From NCBI RefSeq assembly GCF_014206975.1, contig NZ_JACHOU010000001.1, positions 372,001 through 436,000 of the forward strand: 64,000 nucleotides of DNA, given 5' to 3'. Below are positions 63,634 to 64,000 of this stretch, one piece after another. Below the pieces are notes generated by a model that worked only from the letters and a program-made list of their open reading frames with translations, was not told where the DNA came from and made no database searches. Made by a program: the position numbers and the translations under genes. Origin of the DNA: Aminobacter aganoensis (GTDB taxonomy: Bacteria > Pseudomonadota > Alphaproteobacteria > Rhizobiales > Rhizobiaceae). Every line of letters starts with the position of its first letter. Positions within the stretch are counted from its first letter, which is position 1.

Positions 63634-64000
63634 CTATTTGACGGCCGCGGCCATTCCGGAGCTGATCTGTGCCGCCGTCTTGACCAGGCCGGCGGCAAGG
63701 CCCGCCCCAACCGCTTCGCCATGGTCGATGCCGAGGCCCAGCAAGGGCCGGGCACCGAGCTTCGCCAGCAGCCGCGCATGGCCCGGCTCGGTCGACACAT
63801 GCGAAAACATGCAATGGTCGAGCGCGGCAGGATTGGCCGAGTAGAGCACGGCGGCAGCGGCCGACGTCGCAAATCCATCGAGCAGCACCGGGATCTTTTC
63901 CATGCGCGCGGCAAGGATGGCACCGGCGATCGCCGCGAATTCGCGCCCGCCGAGGCGGCGCAGCACCTCGAACGGATCGTGGAGATGATCGCCATGCAGC
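63634..64000 (-). CDS. cobT: nicotinate-nucleotide--dimethylbenzimidazole phosphoribosyltransferase, C-terminal part
   Basis: Incomplete: the frame runs off the end of the window, leaving about 121 C-terminal residues. LHGDHLHDPFEVLRRLGGREF (core LRRLGGREFAAI), VLLDGFATSAAAAVLY, HCMFSHVSTEPGHARLL and LGLGIDHGEAVGAGLA are characteristic of CobT, which makes alpha-ribazole phosphate in cobalamin synthesis. It converges with the kinase gene across one base pair. Confidence 0.94.
   Translation of the reverse strand, partial: LHGDHLHDPFEVLRRLGGREFAAIAGAILAARMEKIPVLLDGFATSAAAAVLYSANPAALDHCMFSHVSTEPGHARLLAKLGARPLLGLGIDHGEAVGAGLAAGLVKTAAQISSGMAAAVK

Overview
The window is a GC-rich, densely coded stretch of alphaproteobacterial chromosome. 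Its gene content points to the Hyphomicrobiales (Rhizobiales), most likely a Mesorhizobium/Aminobacter-type member of the Phyllobacteriaceae. The reasons are a giant two-membrane-segment coiled-coil protein matching GPR/RgsE of the polar-growing rhizobia, DUF3572 and DUF2865 proteins, a malic enzyme fused to a phosphotransacetylase domain, a class II DAHP synthase, a DgcA-like enolase-superfamily racemase and a PdhS/PleC/DivJ-type kinase. I assign about 67 protein genes and one tRNA. I see no phage, insertion sequence, CRISPR array or rRNA. The only typically accessory item is an Xre-RES toxin-antitoxin pair.

Layout. 0-5.5 kb: DUF3572 and HAD genes, a folP-folB-folK operon, a DUF922 protease, a ferredoxin reductase, a 2Fe-2S ferredoxin and an Hpt protein. 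5.7-12.3 kb: the 2183-residue growth-pole ring protein, ended by a strong terminator. 12.5-16.6 kb: a complete Mla-type lipid transport operon. 16.7-25.8 kb: dgcA, an MFS transporter, a metallophosphoesterase, an SDR, malic enzyme, a DUF2865 protein and gltX. 26-38.6 kb: an ABC exporter, ArsR-SRPBCC, clpP, an MFS transporter, GNAT, nadE, tag, DUF1003-DedA, hemerythrin, dgkA, a dioxygenase, GFA and a GGDEF protein. 38.7-45.2 kb: Xre-RES, DAHP synthase, glutathione reductase, DUF2059, rpiA, gph and tRNA-Val. 45.4-51.4 kb: an L,D-transpeptidase, rhodanese, alpha/beta hydrolase, MarR, msrQ, a PPOX protein and DUF971. 51.5-55.3 kb: a molybdenum cofactor group (moaA, mobA, mobB). 55.4-59.5 kb: an amino-acid ABC importer without its ATPase, a GarR-like dehydrogenase and an AlkD-like protein. 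59.5-64 kb: an Lrp regulator, a uracil-DNA glycosylase, a GST, a nuclease, a histidine kinase and the end of cobT.

Connections. Several genes bear on envelope and polar growth: GPR/RgsE, the Mla system, a YcbB-like L,D-transpeptidase and DgkA. Cell-cycle signalling may be represented by the Hpt protein, which is divergent from gpr across a 279-bp region with four TAACC half-sites, and by the PdhS-family kinase. The clearest unexplained structure is inside gpr. Its coiled coil is built from units of exactly 29 or 36 residues, arranged partly as a 282-bp DNA superrepeat, followed by a second family of 29-residue units. Readable regulatory DNA includes doubled palindromes at the Xre-RES and MarR genes, a palindrome at arsR, a nested inverted repeat before the DAHP synthase gene, several terminators and a tRNA promoter. 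All identifications come from reading motifs; no database search was possible.
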